Assembly (NCBI GenBank): GCA_003952965.2
Contig: CM025855.1
Location: forward strand, 586,840 to 650,839
Source: Morella rubra
Taxonomy: Eukaryota > Streptophyta > Magnoliopsida > Fagales > Myricaceae
Length of the DNA stretch: 64,000 nt
Direction: 5' to 3'
The position numbers and the translations under genes are program-made. Of the stretch, positions 26,661 through 39,325 are shown in pieces. The notes below the pieces were generated by a model. The model searched no databases. It was not told the origin of the DNA and saw only the letters and a program-made list of their open reading frames with translations. The stretch's first letter is position 1. Every line of letters begins with the position of its first letter.

Positions 26661-29600
26661 ATGGCGTCGGATCTCGAAAGCAAGGCCAAAGAGGCTTTCA
26701 TCGATGACCATTTCCAGCTGGCTGTGGAGCTCTACACCCAGGCCATCGCTCTCAACCCTAACCACGCCGAGCTCTACGCCGACCGCGCCCAGGCCAACAT
26801 CAAACTCAACAACTTCACTGGTACTAGATTAAACCTTTCGTTCCGAGATTATTGTATGATTCTTCATTGAGCGTGATGGTTTTCATTTCCTAGATTTGTC
26901 TGTTACTGTTAGTGTTATTCGTTTCACGGCTGTCGATGTTGAAAGTTAGGAACTTCTTTTTTCGGGGTGAGTTAGACTTAGGAACTTCAGTCGTGCTCTA
27001 ATGCATTTGACTGATCGCAGTTTCTTATTTAGCTTTTTGCTGGGGGAACGGATGTTAAAGGACGGAGATAATTTCACTGCAAATAAAACTTTGAAGGGCG
27101 TTAATGTAGTAACTGCCTAACTTGGGTTTTAACCGCAACCGTTAATGGTCTGGCTAGGAGTGGAATTAGAGATTTTAATGGGCTCTGTTTTCTCAGTAAT
27201 GCTCTTGCATAGCTTTGCCTGTCACTGTTAGTGTTATTCGTTACACAGCTGCAGACGTTGAAAGTTAGGAACTTATTTTTCCGGGGTAAGTTAAACTTAG
27301 GAACTTCAGTCGTACTCTAATGCATCTGATTGATTGCAGTTTCTTATTTAGCTTTTTGCTGGGAGAACGGATGTTAAAGGACAAGATAATTTCACTGCAG
27401 ATAAAACTTTGGAAGGAATCAAGTAGTTTCTTTTCTTTTGAAGCACTTCGCGATGAGAGGATGCCACCGTTCTTTTATGTTATTTTATTCGTCTTCCTTT
27501 TTTTTTCTTTTCTTTTCTTCGTCTTTTTTTTTAGCGGGGTGTAGGTGTTAATGTAGTAACTGCCTAACTTGAGTTTTAACTGTAACTGTTAATGGTCTGG
27601 CTAGGAGTGGAATTGGAGATTTTAATGGGCTCTGCTTTTCAGTAATGCCATATTGCATATTGTAAATCCTTTTTTGTTGGCTTTAAATGTGTTACACATA
27701 CGCACAGATTTTGCTCTACATATTGTTTAACACTTTTTTGGAAGTATCTCTTATCTCCCCCTACTCTGCAGCATAAACCGAACAACTCGATTCTGGCTTG
27801 ATATTGGCTCAGTAAAGTGCAATTCCAAAAGTTAACTATGCGGCTCAACTGATGAATGCATAAAGCTTGAATAGCTAGCTCCTTGGGTTAACTCATTCTT
27901 TTATTGTCAGAAAGGAAAACAGTTGAGCTCCACCCAAGATTGGTTTGATTATAAGATTGACAATCTTTGGTTGAGTAAACTCTCCATCTAGTCAGATTTC
28001 TTATTATTTGAAAAAAAAAAAACGCGTAAGCTTTCCATGAGATTGGTTCAATAAGATGTTGTTTAATGTTGTTGGCAACATAATGAATATAGGTAGAACA
28101 ATTTACTGCTCAGCTCAAATTGGGAAGTTTCCATTAATATGTCTGTGTTTCTGTTTCATACTCTTTTCTTCCTTATGTTTTGTGTGTTTGCATAATGACA
28201 TCCATTGATATAAACACAGGCATGCATGTGAAGAAACATTTAGTTTCCTTTAATGCTATGTTTATGTTGGTGAATTTTAGTTGTACAAGTGTTGATTAAT
28301 CTCTTGTTGTCTCTTGCACAGAGGCTGTTGCTGATGCAAACAGAGCGATTGAATTGGACAGTTTGTTGTCCAAAGCATACTTGCGTAAAGGGTGAGTACA
28401 ATGCAGTAGTCACATTATCAGTTTGCATTGGTGTAACTGAACGTGTTTGGAGCTTCCTTTGAAATTCAGGCTTTGGGAGAGATGTATGGTTCAATTACTC
28501 TGAAAAGAAAAAAAAAAAAGAAAAAGAAAAAGAAAAGAGAAAGAAAGCAGGAAGTAGAACATAACAATCATAAAGACATAGTTAGTTGATTATATTGCTT
28601 ATTGTAGATTCACTCTTTTCAGAATGTTCTTGGTGCCAGCAGAAATCTATTTTTGTTCCCCTGCTAATTATATCTCCATTTGGAAATGTAACTATCATTA
28701 TCTTTGGAGGTGGACATCATGAATCCTGCTGCTCATTCTATGAGAGTTCATTTTTAGTGCAATTCTTCAGGTTGTATAATTGTCTATTATCACGACTCAA
28801 TACATCCCCAATAAAATAGAGTCATTCTTTATTAATTAAGGGCCATGATTGCATTCTGTCAAATAGCACTCTGGAATTCCTGAAGTGAGGGTTCTGTTAG
28901 GTGTTGATGTAAAAGAATGTGTTTGTTGACTGGTTCTTGGCTACCTGAATTCTCGGGAATAGCTGAATTTTCACAGAAGAACCTCTCTACCATCACTACC
29001 CTGCTGCTCTTGCTTTCAATGGTTTCCTGACATCCCCCATCATTGGTATCTCTGGAATTCTGGGCTACTTCTTCCACTACCTTCTCCTGTACTCTTGTGA
29101 CTACTACCACCTGCTTCAACATTGTTGTCAATTTTACTGCACGCTTGTTGGACTATGAACAGTTCTTTTAGTTAAACATGCTCATAAGAATTGAAGAAGT
29201 CCCAGGTTGGAGCTAATGTGTGCACCATCAATTTCTGTGTGGGATCTATTTTCACTCCTGTGCTTTACCACTTTGTGTCCCACAATCTAGTGTCATCTAG
29301 TGTTCAAAGTAACCTATGCTGAAAGTAGATAGGAAAGATTAAAGTTGAAGCGTCTGCAGGAAATTGTGCCATACCACACTGAGTTTTTTGAAATAATATT
29401 TGACATGCTAGGACATTACTCTAGGTTCAGTTATGACTTAGGAGTCATATGAGGGGTTTCTGGTGAGGAATAGTTCTGTATGTACAGCATATACTGGTTT
29501 ATGATGCCTTGATGTACTCTTTATGAAATATAGGACTTTCCTCATCTTTATTGAGGACTTATTTGGCATGCAAGCGCATGTGCTCCCAATTGTTTACTCT

Positions 29601-32454
29601 CCTTGCATTCGGACTGGTTATATGTGAGTTCTGTATCATGCTTGATTATGCGGTTCCCAAGAGTCTCTGACCACTCTCTGCTATTTCTTTTCACAGCACC
29701 GCATGCTTCAAGCTTGAAGAATATCAGACTGCGAAGGCAGCCTTGGAGAAAGGTGCATCTTTGGCCCCGGGCGATACAAGATTCACGAATTTGCTCAAAG
29801 AATGTGATCAGTGCATTGCAGGTGCATTGTTGCCTCTTAGAGCCTTAGATCTTTTAGTGACTGATAAAGCTGTTTTACTTTTGGCCACAGTTGGATGTTC
29901 TGAATGTTATTTGGATTAAATTTCTTTTGGTAGGAAAAGAAATAGTTACAAAAATTATTATGTAACAGAATTTGTAGCATAGCGTTCGATGCCTTCTTGT
30001 TATTTTAATATGGAATGTTGCATATTTGTTTAGAGGAAACTGGTGATATACCGAACCAGTCATTGGAGAAAAGCACACCAACAAGTGTTGTATCTTCAGA
30101 AGTTGTTCAGCCTGTGACTGATCTTTCCCAGCAGGTGATGTTAACATCTGCCAAACCAAAATACAGGTTCGTTCAACTTTTTGTTTTCTTGGTTTCCATC
30201 TAATGTATTGCTGTGTGAATTTAGAGATGAATAAATTCAACAGTAGCATTTGTTTTATTTTTCAAGGTTTAAACAGTTTTCAAAATTTTCCATTTGGAGT
30301 TCTTTTCAAAAATTGTAGTTTATTTGTACAAATGTAAAGTTTTGTGTTTATTGTGCTATCTAATTTTCCGTGAAGTTGGCACTGTGAATAATACATTTAT
30401 TGATCAAAAGTGCAGGCATGAATTCTACCAGAAGCCAGAGGAAGTGGTCATGACTATATTTGCTAAGGGCATACCAGCTGAAAATGTTCATGTTGACTTT
30501 GGTGAACAAATAGTATGATTGACATCAATCTGATGCTTCTGTCTCCGTTCATCTTTCTCATTGGTTTTTACAGTTGTCAAAAATTTAGGCTCAAGTTGTT
30601 GGATAGAATGAATTCTAAATTTTATGGGGGTCTGTGCAGCTGAGTGTTTGCATTGATGTTCCTGGTGAGGAGGCATATAATTTTCAACCTCGCTTATTTG
30701 GAAAGGTATTGCTGCACCTTGTCAGAATGATGCATAACTGAATGTGTATACACTGAATTTCATTCTATTTATTACGGTTGCAAGTTTACTGTTGCTATTC
30801 TGGTTTTCTGCAAACAGATAATTCCTTCCAAGTGCAGATATGATGTGTTGTCTACAAAAATTGAAATTCACCTTGCAAAAGCTGAACCAATAAAGTGGAA
30901 ATCTCTTGAATACAGCAATGAACATACAGTTCCACAAAGGGTTAATGCCCCAGGTAGGTTCATATTTTTGTAATGTATACTGTTACATTGTTCAAATATA
31001 GACTTGTTGTAAGGAACATATTAGACTGGTGCACTAATTTCATTTGGGATCTCATTCTCTGTCTGTCTGTCTCTCTTTCTCTCACACACATGCACTCTAA
31101 TCATCAATAGAAATACTTCAACTGCTCAACTCCCTTATGCTACATGGTGCTCTGGTTGCTCCTGAAATGGTTGTCTGGAAAACTACAAATGAGACCTGTT
31201 GAAAAACACGATTCCTGACCATCGATTATAGTGCTTGCTCACATATCAAGTAGTGGTTACTTCCTGCTATTTGTTTTGTGGTCTTTATGGCGAATTTTTC
31301 TATATGTTGTGCATGCTTTTAGAGAGATGGGCCTGGCAGGCCTGTTTGGGGGCTTGGGAAAATTTTTACAAGCCCAGCCCAGCCTGGCGTGAAGATTTGA
31401 GTTATGGTTGTGGTCTGATAGGCTTGACTGGGGTTGGGCTATCAGAAAACATTTAAACTTACACCCAGATATGGTATCTTGCTCGGTAAAGCATTGGCTC
31501 AATATTAACCATCCTTTTCCATGTTGATAAGATTAGTTCTTGCTATTAATTTGGCAGTTATTGGGACTCAAAGAGCTACTTACCCATCCTCAAAACCAAA
31601 GGGAGTAGATTGGGATAAGCTTGAAGCTCAAGTGAAGAAGGAGGTTTGCCTTTAACCTACTGTATTTTATGCTGATACATGCTTTTGGTCTCTTAAATTT
31701 GGCCGAGGTTTGAATTTGCCAGTGATATCTTTTAATAGTTTGATTTTTTTCTCATCAATAATTTGAAGGTAACAATGTGGCCCTTTCATCCAATTGAATT
31801 GAACACGTGGTAAGACAGAAGCTTGATGTGGCAAATCACTTGTCTGCCATGTGCGCAATTCAATTAATGGTTAAGGGATGGAAGGATGACATTACTCCTT
31901 TTCAACATTTTCCAGGGATAGAATTCAACTTGATAAATTTCAGGGGCAAAATTTAACTGAAGTTGAAATTTTTTTAAGGGATCAAAAGTGTATTCCAACT
32001 ATTTTTACATTGGTCTTGAAGTTGTTTTTTCAGTGCACTTGCTATTCATCGGTTTTTCCCATTTCAGGAGAAAGACGAAAAGCTCGATGGTGATGCAGCT
32101 TTAAATAAATTTTTCCAAAACATATATGCAGATGCTGATGATGACACCCGAAGAGCCATGAAAAAATCATTTGTAAGACTTCTTAACACTGGTCTTACGT
32201 TTAAGTGTTGTTGAATTCACCATACCAAACGTAATTAGTTTGTGGTGATCTTGAGGAATGATATCTTCAAAGGAACCAACAATTTGGTGAATTCTGTTAT
32301 AATGCTTTCTGTTCTTCGTTGTAATGTGGGGTTTGATATTCCACAGGTTGAGTCAAATGGAACAGTGCTCTCCACGAATTGGAAAGAAGTGGGTTCAAAG
32401 AAGGTGGAGGGAAGCCCTCCTGATGGCATGGAGATGAGGAAATGGGAGTTCTGA
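26661..32454 (+). CDS. SGT1: SGT1 co-chaperone
   Basis: Ten exons: 26661-26820, 28322-28391, 29697-29821, 30034-30166, 30416-30512, 30640-30705, 30818-30953, 31558-31643, 32068-32172, 32347-32454. They total 1086 bases and 361 residues with every phase matching. Residues 1 to about 118 form three TPRs ([54 protein letters not shown]). Residues 119-162 are the variable linker. Residues 163 to about 252 are the CS domain ([32 protein letters not shown]). From about 265 to the end is the SGS domain ([45 protein letters not shown]). SGT1 binds HSP90 and RAR1, stabilises NLR immune receptors and contacts SCF ubiquitin ligases. The gene looks intact. Intron 1 holds a tandem duplication. Confidence 0.97.
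26892..27204 (+). repeat. Tandem duplication in SGT1 intron 1, copy A
   Basis: The segment from AGATTTGTCTGTTACTGTTA to TCAGTAATGC recurs at 27211-27650 in the same orientation. Shared words include GTTAGGAACTT, CTTAGGAACTTCAGTCGT, TTAGCTTTTTGCTGGG, GGCTAGGAGTGGAATT and GAGATTTTAATGGGCTCTG. Confidence 0.85.
27211..27650 (+). repeat. Tandem duplication in SGT1 intron 1, copy B
   Basis: Co-linear with 26892-27204 but with about 125 extra bases (roughly 27420-27545), which are poly-T/pyrimidine-rich. Either B gained an insertion or A lost the segment. Confidence 0.85.
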
Positions 32455-33237
32455 GAGTCTTGCAATAATAATTAAAAAAAGAGAGGATGTATTATAACTT
32501 AACGGTGTGATTTTGATTCACGAACCACTTTTTTTAGTCATTTACTTCCGAGCATTGTATTGGTGTGGTTGCTTGGTTCTACGTGTATGCTCAAATTAAC
32601 TGCTGGAATACAAGGGAACGCATCATTCTCCTCAGTTTATTCCTTCGTTTTTATTGTGCGCGGGCTTTGTTATGCTTTTACTGACGTTCATCCAATCCCA
32701 GCGTCAGAATCCTTCTCCAGGATGAAACTCATTCGAGGCAGAGTTAGCTCCAAGGGGTTGGTTGGTGGTCAGAGCGTAGGACTTAAGGTTGTACTTCTTT
32801 TGAGGTTTGAATTCTCTAAATACAAACAATTTTTATCTGGTTTGTGTAGTTTAGGGATTGTATGCAAAGTCGGATTTATCTGGTTTGTGTGATTTGGGGA
32901 TGTACGCGGTTCGGATTTATCTGTTTGTTAAAATGGGTTTTAATTCGGCCGGTATGTCGGGTCGGGTCCCCCCTCCCCCCCAAACACACACCCAAGTCAT
33001 CCAAAAAAAACAATTGAGGTTAAGTTACTGTTTTTGTTTATAATCTGTCTTAACCTTGGTTTCACGCCCGTTGTCTTGAGATCCACGAGTTCCTGCCCAT
33101 CTAATAGATTTGGGGTGGCCTTGTAGTTCCAATATCTGTGAGAGTCAGTTCAAATGACTCCATTTGGACCATTCCCATCATTTGTACGATTTCTGTTCCC
33201 TGTACAAATCAGCTAATGTAATGACAACTAGTCAGCT
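32455..33237. other. SGT1 3' flank and intergenic DNA
   Basis: Includes the SGT1 3' UTR. The open frames at 32560-33043 are not recognisable and probably non-coding. Confidence 0.5.
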
Positions 33238-34135
33238 GGTATTTGAGTGTTAAAATTTTGAGGTGTTAATGAAAAAATGAAAGATAAATAATTTGAATTA
33301 ATTTTTGGATTAATGATTATTTTTGTCCCTACGTTTTCACCCTTTTTAAAAATTTGTCCTTAGGTTTTTGTGTATATCACATCCTTGGGTTTTATGATGT
33401 TATAAAAATAGTTTTTCCGTTTACTTTTGTTAAATTACCTTGTCAACTAACGATCCTATACGTTATTATTAATCAGAAAATAACACATGTAAAAAAATTA
33501 TTTAAAAATAACACGTCAATTTTATTTCACAACACCAATATAAAAAAAAAAACTAAATGATGGGAATTGCAGAGCCTCCCTTGGAGAAGGGGGAGCCATT
33601 GTGTGCTGAGCCCTTGCAAGGGGAGCCCAGATCCTCCAAGGGAGGTAGGTGGCTCCGGCCACCCCTTCTCCATGGGACGTCAGTGGCTCAGTGGGCCACC
33701 CCTTGCGGTTTTGTAGTGTAGTTAGGAGCCACCCTTTCTCCAGGAGGCTGAGGGGTGGCTTGCGCCTCCCTGGAATATTTGTTTTGTTTTTATTTTTTAA
33801 GAAAAAATTATTAATTTACTTTTTTTTTTTTTATTAATTTACTTTAATTTACTGACGTGGCACAATAAAATTGACGTAATATTTTTAAATAATTTTTTTA
33901 TACGTGTCACTTTATAATTAATAATGATGTATATGAGACTATACAATTCGCTAACAGAAGTGAATAGAGAAACTATTTTGACAATATCGTAAAACCCAAG
34001 AAATGCAAAAACCTAGGAACTAATTTTTAAAAGAAATGAAAACTTAAAGACTAAAATGATTATTATATATTTATTATAATGAAAAAGGATGATTTAATGG
34101 GGAGATATAATATTAAGTAGTTATTATATTAGCCC
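33238..34135. mobile_element. AT-rich MITE copy interrupted by a fold-back element
   Basis: The left part (33238-33310: TATTTGAGTGTTAAAATTTT, then GAAAAAATGAAA) and the right part (34074-34135: ATAATGAAAAAGGATGATTT, then AGATATAATATTA) align in order with the single element at 6633-6837. The 33311-34073 element sits between them. The right terminus is diverged or lost. Confidence 0.55.
33311..34073. mobile_element. Fold-back/long-TIR transposon
   Basis: The left arm (33311 to about 33540) is the inverse of the right arm (about 33845-34073). Paired words include GTCCTTAGGTTTTTG with AAAAACCTAGGAAC, CCTTGGGTTTTATGAT with ATCGTAAAACCCAAG, and ACACGTCAATTTTATT with AATAAAATTGACGTA. The centre (33570-33775) is GC-rich with palindromic GTGGCTCCGGCCACC-type words, unlike the AT-rich surroundings. 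No transposase is encoded, so it is non-autonomous. Confidence 0.75.
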
Positions 34136-34886
34136 ACTGTCCAAACTTTTGGCTAAGGATTATAGTTAACGCGACGAAAATGAAGTCTCGAATTCTCTAT
34201 CCAAGTCGGGATTATTAGAAGATCCGACCCGAGTATTTGCCCTAGCAGTTCGCGGGGGGCCGGGTGCCATCAAAGCCACCCGAAAATCAAATACTTTAAC
34301 ACAAAAAGCAGAAATAAAACACGCACCCTGGACGACGTCGACGATGCCGATGTTTTGCTCATCGAAACGTCGTCGTGCTGGGTGTTGAAGTGAAGAGTCT
34401 GCAGCCATTTTCCATTTCTAGCTTTCCATTCTCCGCCTCTCGGATCGGCCAATTCCGCATCAGGTACACGAGAAACCCCTTTAGTCCTCCATTTTTTCCG
34501 GAAAGTAAAAAATGATTCTCTAGATTTCCAACTCTTGTCATTTCGTTTCTGTTGCTCACTCCCTCCCTGCGACAGCACGGATCACAAATTCATGTTTAAG
34601 TGACGACTCAATACTATTCAGCAAAAAAAAAAAAAGTGACGACTCAATACTTTGTGATCTCAAATTCTTTCTCTCACTTCACTGACCAGCCAAACTGAGC
34701 CGTCTGTCAAAAAATGGATTCCTTTTCTTTTCAAACCAGAATTTCCAATTGGTGTTTTAAATTTTGGGAATTTTTCCTTCTGTGTACTTTGATCTGCATA
34801 TGGGAGTACGTGAATTAGCTCAATTGATTTTCAATTTTCTTTCTCATTTTAAATCGGCATCTGTAGGGTTCGTCGGAAGTTGAAGA
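34136..34886 (+). other. Promoter and leader of TRAPPC1
   Basis: A locally GC-richer segment (34180-34480, with GACGACGTCGACGATG) is followed by AT-rich leader. A short direct repeat GTGACGACTCAATACT occurs at about 34600 and 34636, around a poly-A run. Confidence 0.4.
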
Positions 34887-37800
34887 ATGCAATTCTTACG
34901 TGGGGGGGAGATCAGCCCGTCGCCTCCGGCGCCGACGGCACCTACTGCCTCGGGGAGCAACGCGCACATGATGTATGTCTTCAATAGGAATGGGGTGTGC
35001 TTGCTTTACAGGGAGTGGAATCGACCGCTCCACACCCTCGATGCACAGCAAGACCACAAGCTCATGTTTGGTTTGCTTTTCTCTCTCAAGTCCTTAACTG
35101 CCAAGATGGACCCCACAAGGTATATGAATGTACATGAGTTTTTGCATCTGCATACACATATATCTCCCAATTACTGGAATCTATAGATGATTTACACGTC
35201 TAAAGTTGTTCAATGCATCGTTCGGAGTCCAGTTTCAAGTTGGCTGGGAATTTGGTCTTAGCTTGCATACGAAAAATATTTTTTGGTTATATCAAAGAAC
35301 TCAAAATGTGTTGCAAATTAGTGACGGTAACATACTCGGGTCTATAGTTTATTAAAGATTATAAGATTTGGCATCTGCCAGATGGAACTTGGTTAAGAAT
35401 GTGATGAGTAGGCATTAGGAACTAATATCTAAATCACTCAGTTCTCTTCCGGGGAAGGTTCAGATGCTATCTCCTTCCATAATTCATAATTACTCATCGA
35501 TGTGGAGTTGACAAGTGTTTTGATAGGCCAATTGTTTGGGTTGCAACCTAATTATCATCGACTTATGCATCTGTGCCAGGGATGGTTTCAGGAGTCATGT
35601 CTTTATTGTTGATGTACTAACTTATCTGTTGTGGTTATATTTGGGGTTTAATTTTTTATACATTCACCCTCATCAATATTTTGCAGTGCTGAGAGAGGAA
35701 ACCTCGGGGTTCCTCAGTTGCCTGGGCAAGGTTGCTCATTTCACAGCTTCCGTACTAACACATACAAGCTTAGTTTCATGGAAAGTCCTTCTGGTATAAA
35801 GGTCAGCAAAAATGGTCGTCTTTTGTATTGTTATAATTGAAGTGCCACGAATCCGTGTCAATGCTAACCATGGCGTTTGTGACTATTCCAACATGTTGGG
35901 CTTGCTTGCGCTTGAGATTTTAAATTCCTATTGTAGTCCTTTTTTTTTTTTTTTTTTTGAGAATTCTCATATTCAATAAAGTGATACAGTAGGATCTCCT
36001 GTACGGAAAATAATGTGCTGAGACTGGATGTAGTTTGTTCGACCTGAAAATAATAACTCAATTGACTGACCTTGACATAGTTCATTTTCCATTCTGCTGA
36101 TAGTTTATTTATAGGAATTACTCATCATACTTGGACCCAACTCCTATTGCTATGAGCAAAACACTTCACAATAAGATAAAAAACCAGTAAAACTGTCAGG
36201 TCTCTTCCAGGATAGAGACAGAGTTCTGCTCATTGCCTCATGCCTTGCAACCTTACACAAACCAGGACCTGTTTTAATCTTCTATAGTTCTTAGTTACTT
36301 ATAGAGCCCATTGTGCCACACTAGAACCTTCAATCCCATTGGAGAATTATTTCCTCAGCCTATTGAGTTGAATTGTACATATACATATTTCCCTCCATAT
36401 CAAAGTTTTGTTCAAATATGTGGTCTGAATTAGTGTATATGATATTTTAGTTTAGCAACACGGTCAATGTGACTTGTTTTTGGTAATTTTTACTATATAA
36501 TTCTGATTGCACGACTTTTTTTATCCTTCAATGCAGATTATCTTGGTTACTCATCCTAATTTTGCGATATAATTATGATTGCACGACTTTTTATCCTTCA
36601 ATACAGATTATCTTGGTTACTCATCCTAGGACTGGTGATCTGCGGGAATCCCTCAAGTATATTTACAACTTGTATGTTGAATATGTTGTCAAGAATCCAA
36701 TATATACTCCGGGAACTCCCATCAGGTGACTGAACAAATTTAGCTTTTAAAGTTGCAAATCCCCCCCCCCTCTCTCGAATAGATAACCACAATAGGTGGA
36801 TTTCACTATTGTTTGCACTACATCATGACTCAATCTTGACATGGGACAATTTTTAATATGGGATTACTCTCTGGTGTGGTCATTTAAGGCCCCAAGGAAT
36901 TTTAGTACCATGTGTATAAAAGGTATTATTTCCAAAATAGCATGGTTATCATTAGCCCTATTATCTGTCTCAAGTGAAACAATGTCCGTACTTGTTCTCT
37001 AGTTATTACTCGTTCATTTGACGCTTTTGAAATGTGTGCTTGTTCTTCATTCGGCCTTTCATTCCCTTATTTCATCAAGGCATACCCCCCCCCCCCCCCC
37101 CCCCCAACAAAAAAAAAAAAAAAAAGAAAAAGAAAAAAACAAGCACCACCCGGCTCAGGGGGGACCAATAGAAGCTGCCGGGTTGACCCCGAAGGCGGCT
37201 TAAGTAACCTTCGCTTAATAAAATTCCCTAACCTAAGGCGAAAAAGCACGCTTACCCCCACCTTCTAACGACATACCAAGATGGGAGTTTGAAATCCATT
37301 CTTCCCCTGCAGCTTCTTCCCCCCTGTCCCTCCTTTCTTTCTCTTTGCTAGCGTGGGGAAGAAACTTGGTTTGGCAATAATGGGGAGTGCTTTTTGAGAG
37401 CTTATGCATAAAACAAGGACTTGTTTTACAAAAAGAAATTGGGATGTGGGGTGGTTCCAGTTTTGTTGATTTGATATCTAAAAGAGGTTTGATGAGCTGA
37501 GCCCATATCATTGTAGCGTACATGCAGGCTAGTTTGTGGTTTAAGCCTAAATGAGACCCAAGCAATCCTCACACCAGCCTAGACCCGTGATACTCTCTTT
37601 GGCTCATTTGTTGGACATATGCTTTACCTATTCACAATTGTGTAGATACATCTTAGGCTCCTTGTAACCATGTTGGTGTATGAACCCATATTTTGATTCC
37701 AAAGGGGGATCTTAACTATTTTTAAATGCCACATGCTTTACTAGGATTATAGTTGCCTTTAATCCTCTCTCAGTTTCTTTCAAAACTTTTATTTAATAGT

Positions 37801-37940
37801 TGTTGCTTTTGTGCATGAGCTGCAAAAGCTGGTACAATTTTCTTTCTGTATTGTTCTTACTAGTGGCTCTTCTAATTGTTCCATGTAGGTGTGAGCTATT
37901 CAACACAACTCTTGACCAATATGTGAGGAGCATTGCATAA
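34887..37940 (+). CDS. TRAPPC1: Trafficking protein particle complex subunit 1 (TRAPPC1/BET5)
   Basis: Four exons, 34887-35119, 35687-35801, 36607-36725 and 37889-37940, give 519 bases and 172 residues. After a Pro/Ala/Ser-rich N-terminal tail (about 27 residues) comes the longin-like core MYVFNRNGVCLLYREWNRPL, then HKLMFGLLFSLKSLTAKMDP. Exon 2 gives GNLGVPQLPGQGCSFHSFRT; exon 3 gives IILVTHPRTGDLRESLKYIY and YVVKNPIYTPG; exon 4 ends LDQYVRSIA. This matches plant BET5-like TRAPPC1 over its whole length. TRAPPC1 is a core TRAPP subunit acting as Rab GEF machinery in ER-Golgi and Golgi traffic and cytokinesis. The true third 3' splice site (36606) is preceded by a duplicated decoy at 36536. Confidence 0.95.
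36499..36630 (+). repeat. Tandem duplication spanning a 3' splice site
   Basis: Two copies about 70-72 bp apart, each containing TGATTGCACGACTTTT, ATCCTTCAAT(G/A)CAG and the exon start ATTATCTTGGTTACTCATCC. The second copy joins the real exon 3 of TRAPPC1. The first reads into a stop within 12 codons. Confidence 0.9.
37085..37137. repeat. Poly-C / poly-A tract in TRAPPC1 intron 3
   Basis: About 21 C followed by about 17 A and AAAAAG units. It is followed by a short GC-rich patch (37141-37200) unlike the rest of the intron. Confidence 0.85.
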
Positions 37941-39325
37941 GAGGTCAAGGTAGTGATTGGGCATCCATTGTGCAGCCTTCCACTTTTAATGCTCTGGGTG
38001 GGGGCGCTTCTGCTTCATTTTGAACGTTCGGTTGTATATGGTCCTTGTGGCAGCATACATGCTCAGTCTAACCGTGAGGATAATGGGATGTCGGTGGAAC
38101 TACCTATTTGGTGAAGATTTTTCAGCCAACTCAATTTCCAAATTTTTACTATGGAAGATTTTTCATTTGAATAGGTGAAATTTCTGACTATGCTGTATTT
38201 ACACTTTGACAATTGGATGTGTTTGTTGAGTATTAAAGCATTTAGAAGGAGGTGTCTGGGTGGCTTTGGCCTATTTTTAGAGCCTAGCTAACCGCTTTGA
38301 GGCACTGTTGGTAACGAGTGATTAAAAGAAAATTGTTTCCAATTGCTTTTGAAGTGGCCTTCTCCATATACCATGTCTATGCTATATTTCGTTTGCTCGA
38401 CTTGTTTCAGGCCTAAGTTGTTTGCGTCTTGGTCAGAATGTATTCGTTTCCATGTCTAGCTTTCTAGTTTCTTATCATTTTCCGCAAAGGTGTTGCTAGC
38501 AATGACAACCACAGTGTTCTGCGGCTCAGCGCCTTTTTTGACACCCGTGTTTCAAAATTTATGTGACAATGTTCCAGTCAATCCACTTAAAGTCGAGTCT
38601 TTATAGAGAAATCATTGGTTCGCCTCACGAACTTTTTTTTTTTTTTTTTTTCAGGTCAGGTCAATTTATGCGCACTGGGATTAATCTCAGAATTTATGTA
38701 ATTTTTCTTTCCAGACTAATCTCAGAATTTATGTAATTTTTCTTTCCAGACTAATCTCAGAATTTATTTTTTTTTTTTTTCACACAAATCGAATTCGCAG
38801 GTCAAAAATCTTGAGATGATCTCAAAGAGTTGGTAACACATAAAATTTGTATCTCGATTCAGAAATTTGACAATTAAGTTCGTCCTCGCCAACTTAATTT
38901 GACAATTTCAATCCTTCAAATTTAGTATGAGAATTGTAGGGATCAGGAAGTTTGGCTTGCCTGCATGTCCATTCATAATGTGAGAGCTAGTTCTTTTCTA
39001 TATGAGTCGCCCTTGACCATGTCTAAGGTGAAACTCGATTTGAGGGATATATGAAATGTCGATTTGAATGTCTGAATACAATGTAGTTGCGACCGATAGA
39101 TCCAATGCATAAAGACCGGCGTAACGATTCGTAGAATAAAGTGCTCGTGACTTCATAGCTGACGTAAAGAATACAGACAATATGCAAGCGCACAAACTGG
39201 TGACAGAGACTATAAAGGACAAAAGATAAGAGATGAGCTCCAATGAGTCCAGGAGGAACACAACTCTCATCCATTATTGAACAGCGCATACGGCACGCAC
39301 GCGCACACACACAAACTCGGCAGCA
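37941..39325. other. TRAPPC1 3' flank and upstream region of the first UGT
   Basis: 3' UTR then AT-rich DNA with poly-T tracts (38632-38651) and a 35-bp tandem repeat (38682-38765). A GCACGC/CACACA-rich leader precedes the UGT start. Confidence 0.5.
38682..38765 (+). repeat. 35-bp tandem repeat
   Basis: Two perfect and one partial copy of a unit starting TAATCTCAGAATTTATGTAA and ending TTTCCAGAC. Confidence 0.9.

Noticed and set aside
28859-29131. 90-codon minus-strand frame in SGT1 intron 2
   Set aside because: No recognisable domain or splice partners; could be an old repeat fragment, not supportable as a gene.
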